The notes under the pieces: generated by a model
What the model was told of the DNA's origin: nothing
Database searches by the model: none
What the model saw: only the letters and a program-made list of their open reading frames with translations
From: Hypericum androsaemum
Taxonomy: Eukaryota; Streptophyta; Magnoliopsida; Malpighiales; Hypericaceae
Direction of reading: 5' to 3'
NCBI GenBank assembly: GCA_963995505.1
Contig: OZ023185.1
Span: 15,015,691 to 15,079,690 of the forward strand
Length of the DNA stretch: 64,000 bases
Program-made: the position numbers and the translations under genes
Shown: piece after piece, positions 21,879 through 32,618 of the stretch
Layout: each line of letters starts with the position of its first letter
Position numbering within the stretch: the first letter of the stretch is position 1

Positions 21879-23468
21879 TTATTCTGGGTACGCCTCAATA
21901 ACAGAAGGCATAGCAGGAACAGATATAAATTGGTGGCGCGAAAATCCTCCATCTTGTAATATCTTTTGCCACTGGAGTTTAGTCCTCTCCTGTCCGCCCG
22001 AACAGTGGGTCATCATCACTATATCCGCGCTCAATCGTCTGCCATCAAATGGGTCTTCACCTTCCGGCTCTAAAACTGCATCCACAATTATAACTTTACC
22101 TTGCTTCCCATCTATTGCTTTACGGCAGTTTTTTAGAATCTTCACGCAGTCTTCGTCGCCCCAATTGTGTAGAATCAGCTAACAAGTACGTAATGAATAT
22201 GTAAGAACGGACATTCCGTTGCTTCAATTTTATCGATGAATACTTACTCTAACGATATAACATGATGCATAAACATTAGTGTAAAATTTTACTTCTGAAA
22301 ATTTATCCTAGAAAATTACCTGACATAATAAAAAGGCATTCGCCCACTGGCACAAAATTAACGAAAATTTAAAATTCAATTCATAAACATTAGTGTAAAA
22401 TTTTACTTCTGAAAATTTATATCACATATTATAATTAATTAAATACCTTGAAAATAGCAGCATCATTAGATGAAATAGTTTCGAACATGTTTTCTGAATG
22501 TAGGTCTTCCGACCGAATCACGTATATCGTGTGTCATCCGTGATTAATTATAAATAAATAAATAATATATATATATATATCCACACTGTGTTAATCTGAA
22601 CTTTTTCATTAACCTCATTACTCTATATAAAATATATCAGAAGACAGTTTTTTTAAACAGGACGGCCAAATTCAAAATATTGTAATTAGTTAAATACCTT
22701 CAAAATAACAGCATCAGTAGGGGGAATGGCTTCGAACATGTTTCCACTAACATGTGTGATGCCATCGTACTCCGGCGCCGTTTCAATTACGTGAGGCAGA
22801 TCATAGTTAATACCTTTGATGTGTGGATACAGCTTGACGATCTCAGCCAGGAAGGATCCAATCCCGCCGCCCACGTCCACCAGAGTTCCGACCGACCCGA
22901 ACCCGCCTCCGTACACGGCCAGTATGCCACGTGTCACGATCGGGTTGGTGCATGCCATGGCATCGTTGAAGACCTTGTTGAAATCTGGGTTCTTGGAAGC
23001 GAACTCCCAGATCCCGCACCCGTGAGCCTTCTCAAAGGCCACGCCGCCTTCCCTCACGGACCGGCTCAGAGACTGCCACGTGGCCAGCTCCGACGGATAG
23101 TATTGGTACAGCAGCATCGGAGCGAGGGTCATGTCCGAGTCCTGGACCAGCCACCGGGACACGCTGGTCAACCCGTACACGGGCTCTCCGCCGTCGGATG
23201 GGTGGCGGTCGACGGAGAAGATCTTGTTGCGCACGAGCAGCCTCATGACGCGCGCGAGACAGGAGACGTCGAGGTTGGGTGAGCCGATGGACGAAACCAG
23301 GTGGGACATGGTGACCGGTCCGCCGTGAGAGTGGATGACGTCAGGGATGCGTAGCTCCACGGCGCATTTTAGCGCCATGGAGTCCACGAAGGCAAAAATG
23401 TGTTGCCACACTTGAGGTTGGCCTCTCAGAGTTTCTTCCGCTTCGTTTGGTGCTTCCCTGTTCGCCAT
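21879..23468 (-). CDS. class II plant O-methyltransferase (COMT-like), OMT copy A
   Basis: Two exons, 23468-22698 and 22178-21879, with a GT-AG phase-0 intron, give 356 aa, normal for COMT-type enzymes. Residues about 20-72 form the dimerisation domain (WQHIFAFVDSMALKCAVEL). The SAM-binding glycine loop LVDVGGGIG is at 196-204; FDLPHV-type NYDLPHV at 221-226 follows. The catalytic His is H261 in LILHNWGDEDC, and the GGQERT motif (Glu about 321) is present. Family enzymes transfer a methyl group from S-adenosylmethionine to phenolic hydroxyls in the cytosol. The sequence type is nearer to the reticuline 7-OMT / resveratrol OMT-like group than to lignin COMT, so a flavonoid, stilbene or alkaloid substrate is likely but not readable. 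It is the only uninterrupted OMT in the window. It lacks the first intron of copies B and C. Confidence 0.93.
22268..22420. repeat. 39-bp direct repeat inside OMT A intron
   Basis: The segment 22268-22306 (CATAAACATTAGTGTAAAAT...) recurs without change at 22382-22420. The 75 bases between begin CCTAGAAAATTACCTGAC, a motif also present downstream of the gene at 21624. Confidence 0.85.
22447..22500 (-). pseudogene. duplicated end of OMT A exon 1 inside its intron (ghost exon)
   Basis: On the minus strand 22500-22447 reads in frame as SENMFETISSNDAAIFK followed by GTATTTAATTAATTATAATA. The real exon 1 end reads SGNMFEAIPPTDAVILK followed by GTATTTAACTAATTACAATA. The coding end, the donor site and the first ~25 intron bases are thus duplicated, about 250 bases downstream of the true donor. 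There is no acceptor that would make it a clean exon. It is probably a relic of a partial tandem duplication. Confidence 0.75.
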
Positions 23469-23499
23469 TTTTCCAGTTCGCCGTGAGCCAGAAACAGAA

Positions 23500-23690
23500 T
23501 AATGTTTTAGATGAAACTATACGTTATCGGGTGTAATTACATTTTAAGTGGGACCAATCTTAAGATGCTGCCAGCTGATTCTCCGATTATATGTGCATAG
23601 TACAGTCAGAGTGTCGGTTCAATATGTTCATTAAAACTTTAGACAAATTGGATTTTTTAAAGTTGTATATTAATTACTTGTCCACAACTC
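23500..23690. repeat. OMT A 5' flank, duplicated at 27300-27485
   Basis: The sequence beginning GGGTGTAATTACATTTTAAG just upstream of the OMT A start is nearly identical to 27315-27485, including AAGTGGGACCAATCTTAAGA and GAGTGTCGGTTCAAT. This shows that the DNA between copy A and copy B contains a direct duplication of the OMT A promoter-proximal flank. Confidence 0.85.
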
Positions 23691-23730
23691 CACATGTGTT
23701 CATCTCCATGTGCGTGCGTGCTTGCGTCAT

Positions 23731-24059
23731 TTGTTGGTATCCTATGCAAAACATATGGGTTTGGATTGGGTGCGGGAGCCCATTCCGAACCATTTAAACT
23801 GAAAGACATGCGAGATTTTTTTACAAAAAAGTTAAAATACAGGAATAAAAATAAAAAAGTCGGTGCGCGACAGAAGATCACCGATATGCCATTATCGATA
23901 ACTGGATATGCCATTGTCGTAACACATAAACCATTATCAATAATTAGACGTACCAGTGTCGTATGTCATTATTAATAATTAGGGATGCCATTATTGGTCC
24001 GTCACTTAGACCCAATCCACTACAGCACAATTAAACAAGGGGAAATATTGTTGGTATCC
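23731..24059. mobile_element. TIR element (R3) with 21-bp repeats upstream of OMT A
   Basis: TTGTTGGTATCC at 23731-23742 and 24048-24059 is the target duplication; the paralogous sequence near 27485-27525 lacks the insertion. Inside are GGATTGGGTGCGGGAGCCC (from 23766) and, inward from the right, GGATTGGGTCTAAGTG (from about 24020), the same end motif as R1, R2 and R4. The interior has copies of ATGCCATTATCGATAACTGG. It sits about 270 bp upstream of the OMT A start codon and could affect its promoter. Confidence 0.7.
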
Positions 24060-24890
24060 CTCGTTTGCAATCTACAAAAGATTTTAGGCGAAATATTGAT
24101 TTTCTATAGCTTTATTATACTTTCAACTTTTATTTATATTTTGTCTTCTGAAATGCGGTACAGTTGTGACAGAGTGCTGAATACCAATTAGGGATGATAA
24201 TTCAACCCTTATCACGAGGCTTTTACTTGGATCTAGATCTAAAAAGTTCAACATCTGTTGATTTTGGTTAGGTCTAGATTCAAATTTTTATTTTTTAAAA
24301 AGATAAAATTATGGACATGAATCTATAGGATCATGCCTGTATCCTACCTGATTTTTTGAAATAATCTTAAATTAATATATATTAATTTCTTAATCTAATA
24401 CCAAATTCTCAATCTCAACCTACTTAACTTAATTTCTTTTGATTTGATTATTTTCTTTCTTTATATTTACTTGTTTTAATTAACGAATCAATTACATTTA
24501 AATTTTTTAGTGCCTCTTTCTTGTTGCGAACAATAAGTAGGATTTAATTTTTTAAAACTTAATTAAAATTTAAATAATATAGACTCGCAAGTTGATTTGA
24601 TCTTACCCTATATTTTTGGACCCCAATATTTATTTTTAAAGAAAATGGGGGTAAGGATGAGAGTCCACCTTAAAATAAGAGAACAATTACATGGATCTGC
24701 AATACACCTACATTATTGGCCCATTTGATTGTCTTATGAAGTTATTGGGCCTCTATGGGCCCGTACCCGAGCTAAACATTGGGTTGTTTTTTTTTTGGGT
24801 GAAAACATTGGGTTGTTGAGTGTACTCGGAAACGGCGGGAGTTTCCAAAATTTCAGGAATGTTAAGAGAGATTAGACAACAATAGCTTGT
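24060..24890. other. intergenic, right part duplicated at 28250-28400
   Basis: No gene. The segment from about 24715 (CCCATTTGATTGTCTTATGA) to 24890 is a paralogue of 28255-28395, sharing GGGCCTCTATGGGCCCGTAC. A 14-bp micro-insertion at 24789 is present only in this copy. Confidence 0.6.
24774..24817 (-). mobile_element. micro-insertion (14 bp) with paralogous empty site
   Basis: AAACATTGGGTTGTT occurs at 24774-24788 and 24803-24817, separated by eight T and GGGTGA. The paralogue at 28312-28325 (after the shared CCCGTACCCGAGC) has a single copy of the corresponding sequence and no T-run. On the minus strand the insert reads TCACCC followed by A. Confidence 0.65.
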
Positions 24891-24959
24891 CCCACTGTCG
24901 GAGACGGATTTGGTAGAAACTGGACTAATTCTCATCCGTGGAGACTAAAACAAAACAAT

Positions 24960-25100
24960 ATTACGGTCACATGCAAACCAATATCACTTTATATGTAAAT
25001 CATTATCACCACACCAATATCACTATACATGCAAACCAATATCACTTTACATACAAATCAATATCACTTCATATGCAAATCATTATTACTTGATAGGTTA
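24960..25100. repeat. short array of ~21-bp repeats (R6)
   Basis: Six or seven degenerate copies of CATGCAAACCAATATCACTT. They resemble the 21-bp unit of the other elements and the array in the FAR1 intron (AAGCAAACCAATATCATAG). The sequence CTGTCGGAGACGGATTTGG at 24896 recurs in altered form at 25210. I cannot define the element ends. The paralogous flank near 28400 lacks it. Confidence 0.55.
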
Positions 25101-25305
25101 TTGACCATCAAATTTAAAGATATTCTTTTACAATCGAATCTGACGGCCCAAAATTTAGTCCTCACCTGGAGACAAGTTTTATTTAATCCCCACTCAATCT
25201 GATCTCCTCGCTGTCGGGAACGGATTCGGTTGCCAGCACGGGATGCGGAAGCGGGAGAGACGACGCTACTTCATATCCACGGGATGAAGACTACACTTAG
25301 TGGGT

Positions 25306-25344
25306 TAGTAGATTATTTTTCAAAAAAATAGTAGATTATTTTTC
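25306..25344 (+). mobile_element. poly(A)-only micro-insertion
   Basis: TAGTAGATTATTTTTC at 25306-25321 and 25329-25344, separated by seven A only. It could be a retrotransposition event that left only the tail, or a small duplication at an A-run. Confidence 0.35.
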
Positions 25345-25382
25345 GAATCCGGGTGTCGCTATTTCTTGTCCTCGGGACGAGA

Positions 25383-25871
25383 CTTTACACCATTGTTTTC
25401 AAAAATGACCCGGAGAGCGACCCGGATTTTGGTCCATTCTCTGGGTCAACTGGTCGGACCGGTCAAATTGGCAGTCGGACCAGTGGTTTATTATATATAT
25501 ATTTAATATATATTTAGTAAATAATAGGTTAAAAAATTAATATTCTTGAAATGTTGGTAAATTTATTTCATATTTAGTATAATTATCTTTGTAGATTTAG
25601 TTTATTTTGTGTTGATTTAGAAAAATCGAGTATAAAATCTGATTTTTTTGGGTTGGGTTGGGTTGGGTGAAATCTAGTTTTTGGGTTGATTTTTTGGTCA
25701 AACCTAACGAACCGGATTTTTCTGGGTCAAAAATCTGAGCCATCCGCCTAGTCTGACCGAAAATCTTCCGATTCGTTAGGTAACCGTTCGAACTTGGTTT
25801 TTTGACCCGCTATTGGCTCCGATTCATGGTCCGACCGGTCGGACCACCGTCTCGAAAACAATGCTTTACAC
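25383..25871. mobile_element. non-autonomous hAT element
   Basis: The 8-bp target duplication CTTTACAC (25383-25390 and 25864-25871) and the ends CATTGTTTTC / GAAAACAATG (25391 and 25863) define a 473-bp element. Eight-bp duplications and this terminal sequence followed by CCGG- and GGTTC-type motifs are typical of plant hAT MITEs. The interior is non-coding. Confidence 0.88.
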
Positions 25872-27290
25872 TTATAATGGGTTACCACTATTTTAGTACA
25901 GCAGCAACTATAAATAAAGTCTCAACAATCTGGTCGTACCGCCCAATTTTTTAATTGCCGTACATTAATTCGATTAGTGCTATCATTATCTAATAACATT
26001 TTTTTCTTGGAGTTTGATTATTAGGTGATTTACATTTATTGTGTTTTTGCCATTTAAAATTGATGTGCTGTTGTGTTTTAGCTTTTGAAAATTGATGTAT
26101 CGATTTTTTGTCAGATGTTCAAATATTTTAGCCTGGTGTGCTATTGTCGCATACAGATGTATCTTTATAAAGATAATAATATATTATGCAAAAACAACAG
26201 CACATCACACAAAAACCTGATGTACCATCGTTTGAATGTGTCGTTTAATTCTATGTTATCAGATTGGTATTACCGAAAAGCCAGTATCACCGTATACAAC
26301 CCCTCACCGTCATTACAAATGGAAAACCCACTCTTAAGTCTTAACTATCCAAGTCTTCCGCCATATTTGGTTGTGCTAATTGAACTCCTTGACTTCTATA
26401 AGGTTGTTGAACTTACCCCTCCAAAAAAGGTTGTTGAACTTGTACAGGAATCCAAAGTCAACTATCTGTATATTTATATTATTCATAAGTTCAAATTAAT
26501 TGTATTTCAATTACTCGTGTTTTCAATAGTTGTGATTGATAATAGTGGTAGAATGTTGGATAAAAAAATATTTGATTGCATATTAACTTAGATTATGAAA
26601 TTTAAAAAGGTAAAAAATTAAATAATATGAATCTTCGAGTTGCCCCGATTTTTTAGGATGTATATCCTGCCCAAATTCCTTTTTTAAACACGATATAGAC
26701 AAAGATCTTGGTTCACCCTAAAAAAAAATAATGATCTAACTCTTGTAGATCTTTCCAAAACCTGTCCAATTGCGGTATCTACTTTTAAGCTGAAAAATTA
26801 AAAATAAAATATCATGCTAAAATACAATGTATATGAAGTCTGAATTAGTGATTTGGAGTCGAGAAGGCTGCGAAACGGACTGTGGTGAGGTAAGGAGATG
26901 ACGAGGACAGAAAAGATGGACTAAATATTTAGTTGCATCTAGGTCTAGCCCAGTAGATAGTTTAAAAAGTTCGGATAATTGGATAATTTAAATTTATATT
27001 TTTGCTATCTGAATACGAATTCGAAATAAAATTTTAAGATAATCTGAATCCGAACACAAAATTATTCGAATCGGAAAAAATTTTGGATATCGAATTTAAT
27101 TTTTTGCTCGCTTCTATGTATGGGTGTCACTAAAATATGTACACTCCTACCTCTAATTGGGAAGCCTCATGAGACAAGTTTGAAAAGGGCTTTGAGTTTA
27201 ACATGAGTAAACTAGAGTTCTAGCATGAGCCAGAATCAAAATAATGGTTTAGTTGAAACTATATGTTTTCCGGTTCGGAGTCTATTATTA
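25872..27290. other. intergenic, mostly unexplained
   Basis: No gene that I can support, although a 168-codon frame is open at 26085-26591; its translation is biased to Tyr, Ile and Leu and reads through duplicated non-coding flank, so I reject it. The segment from about 26300 (CCCTCACCGTCATTACAAAT) to 26465 is a paralogue of 28408-28530 and, in part, of 54725-54815. Confidence 0.55.
26400..26441 (+). mobile_element. micro-insertion (12 bp) with two paralogous empty sites
   Basis: AAGGTTGTTGAACTT is repeated at 26400-26414 and 26427-26441 with ACCCCTCCAAAA between. Paralogues near 28505 and 54770 have a single copy (AAGGTTGTTGAACTTGTACA and AAGGCTCTTGAACTTGTACA), so the insertion is derived. 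Confidence 0.7.
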
Positions 27291-27299
27291 CAGATTTGA

Positions 27300-29490
27300 A
27301 CCGATTTTGAGCGGGTGTAATTACATTTTAAGTGGGACCAATCTTAAGATGCTGCCGGCCGATTCTCCTTATTATATGTACACTGTACAGTTAGAGTGTC
27401 GGTTCAATGTGTTCATTAAAACTTTGGACTAATTGGATTTTTTAAATTTGTATATTAATTACTTGTTCACAACTCCACGTGTTCATATGCATGAATTAAA
27501 CAGCTTCACTGTCACGTTTGCAATCTACAAAAGATTTTAGGGAAATTATTGATTTTCTATAGCTTGATGCTTGATAGTACTTTCAAGTTTTATTTATATT
27601 TGATTTCATTTAAGTACATTGTAATTTTATCTATTTGTACACTACTACTATGTGGTTTCAAAATGTTCACCGGGTCCTAGATATTTCTAAAAAAAACACC
27701 CCTTTATTTGAGTAAATTCTTGGACAAAAGTACTCATAAATATTATTAAATTATAAATTATAAACTAAAATAAATCAGAAAAATTTGAAAATATTACAAG
27801 AGCGGAAATTAGAATTTTGAGAAAACTATCTTCAGGTCCTTAGTCTATTTGATAATTACAGATATGGTAACTACTATTAAATTTTTTTTTTGCCAGCCTA
27901 ACTCTTTGTTTAAATGTTGGTCTTGAATCCCTGTTTGACATCAGCAATCGTTTTATCTTTTTTTTCATGTGAAATGACATTTATATTCTTAAACAAAAAA
28001 AAAACTTAATCATACTTGGGATTATTAGTCGTATCTTGTCTCGGCAACTTCTCGTCTTGGACGTTGGCTCTTGTAACTTCTCGTCCGCCCTTCGCTTCCA
28101 CCCATGCCATTCTGTTACTCCCTAATTATTATTTTTTTCTGTTTGATATCTTTGTTATTTTCTATGTATTTACTTCTTCTATTTTGTAACCCGTATTTTT
28201 AATATAGATTTCGTCCCACTATTTTAAAAAATCACTCCGGTCTGCAATACACGTACATTGGTCCATTTGATTGTCTTGCGAACCTATTGGGCCTCTATGG
28301 GCCCGTACCCGAGCAAAAGACTGGACTATTGAATTTGCACGGAAATCGCAGGAGTTTCCAAGATTTCAGGAATGAGAGAGAGATTAGACAATAATAGCTA
28401 CTCCCTCACCGCCATTTGTACAGAAGACCCAACCTTTAACTATCTGAATCTTCGGCCATGTTTGGTTATGCTGATTGAACTAAGCACGTGCCATTGACGT
28501 CTATAAGGTTGTTGAACTTGTACAAGAAGCCAAAGTCAACTAAAATGGACGGGAAAAAAGTGTGACAACCCTTTCGATTATATAAGAGTCGAATTCGCTA
28601 ATAAAAAAAAAGTAAAGAAGAATCAATTTTTTTATAAGTAAGAATAAAGAAGAACCACTAAAATTACTTAAGGATCCTATATAAAAGGTACTTTTATGGT
28701 GAAAAAATAAAAAATGAAGATAAAATACAACGAATTGAAACCTAAGACTTAATTTAACCTTTCCAGAGTCTTCGTTTATCAATGTTTTTTAAGAAATATC
28801 CATCAATGTTTATGAAGTCTGAATTAGGCAGTTGCGCGCCACACAAGTTTACTAATTACATGGAACTACTTATTGGAACCTTAAAAAAAAATAATTATTG
28901 GAAATATTTTTTTACAGCTGAAAATGACTTGTTTGTCCCAATCCTTGAAAAGGGGAAAAGGAAACTTACTATCAATCTATCAATCAAGGTACATCCGTGA
29001 CGAACTACCCTGAACTCATTTTGTTCATCTAAAAACACTTAATAGCAGTAAATCACATCCGGAGGCTTCTTTCAGAAAAGAAGACAAACTTTTTTTTTAT
29101 GCGGGACACGCTAACATCCGAGTCAGGCAATACCTTTGAATAATGACATGATTTTACAAATAAGTATTTAACATTTTTATATTATCAATATTTTGATCTC
29201 AATACATCTTGTTAAATTAGAACAACTTTATTGTCCCTTATCTAAGTATTTGTTTGTTGGTAGAAGAAGATGATTAAAGACTCCAGAGAAACCACTCCAC
29301 CAACCGAATTAAGGACCTCACCAAATTTTCACTGAAAAATACCAAAACACTAAACATTTCGACAGCCGAGAACACCAAACCTCTTGGGCATAAATCTAAA
29401 TCTCTCTTTCTTTGCCAATTTCCGCACCAAAGTTCATTCACTCGGATCTTTTCCATTTTAGCATTACTGAGTTCGGTACGTTAGCGTCTT
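27300..29490. other. 5' flank of OMT B, built from duplicated segments
   Basis: It holds the paralogue of the OMT A flank (27300-27485), the paralogue of 24715-24890 (28250-28400), a block shared with 54725-54815 (28430-28530), and one shared with 55570-55850 (28776-29090). No gene is seen. At 28870-28903 TTATTGGAA flanks CCTT plus an A-run, a possible further tail insertion that is missing from the paralogue near 55640. Confidence 0.6.
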
Positions 29491-29498
29491 CCCTCGTC

Positions 29499-29506
29499 TA
29501 TAAAAG
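29499..29506 (+). promoter_or_regulatory. TATA box of OMT copy B
   Basis: TATAAAAG, 62-69 bases before the ATG at 29568. The core promoter is intact although the gene behind it is frameshifted. Confidence 0.7.
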
Positions 29507-29567
29507 GTTCAATCGTAGGGCGTCTATTTCCCATCCCAATTAACATACTTCAATTCGTACGGGAAAA

Positions 29568-30954
29568 ATGGAAGCCGGAGATAGTAAAGTCGACTCACTG
29601 ATGAGAGGTGAAGCTGAAGTACGGAAACTCATGTTCGCTTTTGCTGATACAATGACACTAAGATGCGCGGTGGAGCTGCGGATAGCGGATATCATCAACT
29701 CGCGCGGTGGACATGCCACCATGTCCCAGTTGGCTTCATCAATAGGTGCAGCCAGCTCCGGCGCCGCCTATCTCGCTCGTATCATGAGGCTGCTAGTTCG
29801 GAACAAGGTCTTCTCCGTCGACCAGCCATCGGACGGTGGAGAGCCACTTTACGGGTTGACCGACGTGTCTAAGTGAGTAATTTTGTTACATCATAAGAAT
29901 TCAATAAATCATAAGAGATAAAGAGCTAATCTTATCTAGAAATCTAGTATATAGTTGTTAATATATTAAATCATATATGTGATTTTGTGTCTATGGTTAG
30001 ATTTTTTGTTTCTAGGTGGCTAATCCACGGCTCTGATTTGACTTTGGCTCCGGATATAATGTTCGTAACCCATCCGTTGAGTTTGGCGCCTTGGCACATG
30101 TTCAGCCAATCCGTGAAAGATGGCGGGATGCCATTTGAGAAGGCTCATGGGTGCCCTATCTGGGACTTTGCATCCAAAAATCCCGAATTTAACAGAGTTT
30201 TCAATGACGGTATGGCGTGCACCAACCCGATCGTTGCACGTGGCATCGCGGCCGAGTGCAAAGATGTGTTTGGGTCTATTGCATCTTTAGTTGACGTCGG
30301 CGGTGGGACCGGGACTTTCTTGCTGAGATTATCAAACTATATCCACACATTAGAGGTATAAATTTTGATTTGCCCCATGTCATCGCCACGGCGCCACAGC
30401 ACCAAGGCATCACTCACGTTGAGGGAAACATGTTTGAAGCCATTCCAAATGCAGATGCTCTTGTGTTGAAGGTAATTATTAACAAAGAACATAGAAGTGC
30501 TAAAGATGAACTTTTTTCCAATTTATTTAGCTACCACGAATGTGCTCATTGAAAAGGGTCATCAAACTCTCTGGAAGCGTTAATTTGGATTCTATCAATA
30601 ATAAGCTACTCCAATCAACACTATTGATCCATGTTTTTTCTGCTAAATATGTGTAGAGGATATTCCATGACTGGGGTGACGAAGATTGTGTTAAGATTCT
30701 TAAAAACTGTCGTAAATCGATTGACATGAACATCAGCAATGATTATCTGTGATATAGTACTTGACCTCGGAGAAGAACACCAATGGTATAATAATCATTT
30801 GGTCGTGGATCTATTGATGATGGCTCATGTCGTGGGAGGAGTGGAAAGAACTGAGCAGCCGTGGCGGATGATTCTAAATGAAGGAGGCTTTCCTAATTAT
30901 AAGATCATCAAACTTCCAACTTTATCTTCCATTATCGAGGCTTATCCTGCATGA
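29568..30954 (+). pseudogene. O-methyltransferase copy B, two frameshifts
   Basis: Three exons: 29568-29872, 30016-30471 and 30657-30954, all with GT-AG borders. Exon 1 starts MEAGDSKVDSLMRGEAEVRK and covers the dimerisation region. Exon 2 has SLVDVGGGTGTFL and then loses one base in the codon after TTCTTG (about 30320), which puts the sequence AEIIKLYPHIRG out of frame. Exon 3 has [11 protein letters not shown] with the catalytic His, then lacks two bases near 30737 and finishes in the original frame with GGVERTEQPW and EAYPA. Repairing neither is possible by splicing, because each shift lies inside an exon. Exon lengths (305 + 456 + 298) confirm one and two missing bases. The promoter and splice sites are intact, so inactivation is recent, or there is an assembly error. 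Confidence 0.85.
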
Positions 30955-32618
30955 ACAATTGAAGCTAGGAAGGCCGTTCGATGTATTTTAAATAAGCAGC
31001 AACCAAGTTATTGCATGAAAGAAGACAACTCGCCTTAACGACAGAGAACTTGTTCAGTCAAGGGTTGGCGCTGATTAGTAAGATTTTAATTATGGGCACC
31101 GGTCTTTGTTGACCTGGTAATAAAACTAAATAAGATTGTCTGAAATGTTTACGAACTATGTTATGAAATGTTTGCCGCGCATCAATCAATTGAGTTTAAT
31201 ATTATTGTAATTAGTTGTTTTCTCGTGGTAAGTATAATACGAATTCATTGCCGTCTTGACAAAATTTATCATAATTAATGGGTTCTTTTATTTAGGAGGA
31301 TTTAACAGATTCTAACTTGGCGTGAACAGAAACATTGAACTTGGTCACTTTACAATTTCAGATTCCAGGGTTTAAACACATATATATATATAAACTCCAC
31401 TTTCTACATGATGACAGACCCAAGTCAAAGTTTGACTTATCTTCTATGTTGGGAGTTGTCCTCAATTCAAACCGTGTTATAACTCCACTTTCGATATATT
31501 GTATTTTTTTTTAAAATAATACCTTATCACTGTTTGAACTCTTAATCTCCTTAAAATTGTTAACACCTTGTGCCGTTAGGATATATGCATTTAGACTCTA
31601 TATATTGTATATTACATTGGACTTGGCTCTTAGTATTGGCATACTAGTATAAATACTAAATTTACGTCAGAAATATGAACATATTATAGTAATGATCGTC
31701 TTGATATCACAGATATAAATCTTTCGATATTAGCGTGTGTAATCTATTTCTCTTCTATTGTTTGATGCGAGTGTTAAATATTTATATTTTTTTCGAATCT
31801 CTAACAAATTGGTATCACAAAGGGACTGTTTTGAAGGGCATTTGAATTTGTTGAGAAAAAAAAATAGATTTGAGTAGTTCTTTGCGGTTCCGAAATTTCT
31901 GAAAATTGGGATTAGATTTTACACCGTTGGATCAACCTCCCGCCTCCCCGTGCATTTTATGGCCGTTGTCGCTCCCGCTTATGGCGTCTTTCGAGCTGAG
32001 AAGGAGAGAAAGGTAATAGGAGATTTAAATTAATTTAAGAAAGTCTTATTTATATAATAAAAATATAATAGCACTCGATTCTCAATATCTAATCTAACAC
32101 TAAAAACAAGAATAAGTCCATGAGAACTTTCTCTTTATAGAGTATTAATCTTGTACCATATGACACATATTTCAAATGGTAGAAGCCAAGAAAATAAACC
32201 ATACTTGGCTAGTATTACTAGCTAAACAACAATATATGAAGCATATCGAAACTCGTTGTTGGAGTTTCAATATATGACACATATATAATTGGACTTTTTT
32301 CAAATTAGGTTACGTGATCTGGATTATATTTGAATTAGTATGTTGGAGTTTGTTTGATATGAAGGATTGTAATTGGAATGTTAACTATGCCATAAATTGA
32401 AATATATTTTTTTCCTTTGATAGTGACCATCTAATTATAAGATAACGAACTGCCATGCTTTATTTAGGTAATAATTTTTTCAATGGTGTATGATTCGTTA
32501 ATAAAATTAAAATGTCATTGCAATTCAAGTCTATTATTCATCTATCGTTAATAAAAAAAAAAATCCCAATTTGACTTTAAAAGTTTTAGGCTGCACTCAT
32601 TTCCATAACATTTTCTAC
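30955..32618. other. OMT B-C intergenic, duplicated at 60182-63798
   Basis: No gene. The whole stretch aligns with the E-D intergenic DNA once the Copia element there is removed: shared markers include AATAAGCAGCAACCAAGTTA, CGCGCATCAATCAATTGAGT and AACAAATTGGTATCACAAAG. Confidence 0.8.

Noticed and set aside
22752..23328. Plus-strand frames of 60-176 codons over OMT A
   Set aside because: They are antisense shadows of the OMT exon; the minus frame has all the family motifs and matches the paralogues.
26085..26591. 168-codon frame
   Set aside because: It reads through duplicated non-coding flank and a micro-insertion, is of biased composition and has no recognisable domain.
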